Shown here: piece by piece, positions 24,585 to 24,592 of the stretch
Position numbering within the stretch: position 1 is the stretch's first letter
How the letters are laid out: each line of letters starts with the position of its first letter
DNA from: UBA1563 sp041667115
Lineage (GTDB): Bacteria > Bacteroidota > Ignavibacteria > Ignavibacteriales > Ignavibacteriaceae
Reading direction: 5' to 3'
DNA length: 24,592 nt
Assembly: GCA_041667115.1 (NCBI GenBank)
Contig: JBAYFO010000053.1
Span: 1 to 24,592 of the forward strand
Made by a program: the position numbers and the translations under genes
The notes under the pieces: model-generated
Databases searched by the model: none
What the model was told of the DNA's origin: nothing
What the model saw: only the letters and a program-made list of their open reading frames with translations

Positions 24585-24592
24585 GTTATTCT

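Overview
The window is a chromosomal segment of a low-GC member of the Bacteroidota/Chlorobi lineage, most probably Ignavibacteria. The main evidence is three adjacent secreted proteins that each end in an 85-residue type A sorting domain of the type IX secretion system (T9SS), with the NYPNPFNP entry motif and the KVYDVLG core typical of Ignavibacteria. The housekeeping genes are bacterial and intact. Shine-Dalgarno sites are clear in front of many genes, and they rescue several TTG starts (lon, typA, sixA). No phage, insertion sequence, tRNA, rRNA or CRISPR array was found.

Layout. On the minus strand, 1-6899 holds a likely operon read lon, msrC (free-methionine sulfoxide reductase), dnaX, cmk, ispH, then a hairpin terminator and the 5' part of rpsA, which runs off the left edge. 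A divergent intergenic region (6900-7173) contains a long imperfect palindrome and leads into suhB on the plus strand. Positions 7957-13960 hold three minus-strand T9SS cargo genes: an endonuclease I, a PHB-depolymerase-type esterase, and a 1089-residue protein of unknown function. Positions 14239-15092 (plus) encode a small secreted protein and a SET-domain methyltransferase. Positions 15121-18262 (minus) carry typA and ychF, two translation-associated NTPases. Positions 18463-23305 (plus) carry glgC, uvrC, an unknown lipoprotein and sixA. The right end (minus) holds a beta-class DNA methyltransferase followed by an SRP RNA gene (ffs), which falls in a gap where no protein is encoded.

The most unusual signal is at the DNA level. 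Several intergenic gaps carry short tandem arrays with a strict 7-base period (families AGTNNNC, AATTNNN, CCATCNN and others). The same AGTNNNC heptamer is translated in frame inside two of the three T9SS sorting domains as the SWQLAVGS segment. A second notable signal is a slippery A7 heptamer in dnaX: a -1 shift there would stop after two codons and give a 433-residue gamma-like product, close to E. coli gamma in length. I did not find a clear new multi-gene system. The heptamer family, the palindrome upstream of lon and suhB, and the dnaX site are the best candidates for follow-up.
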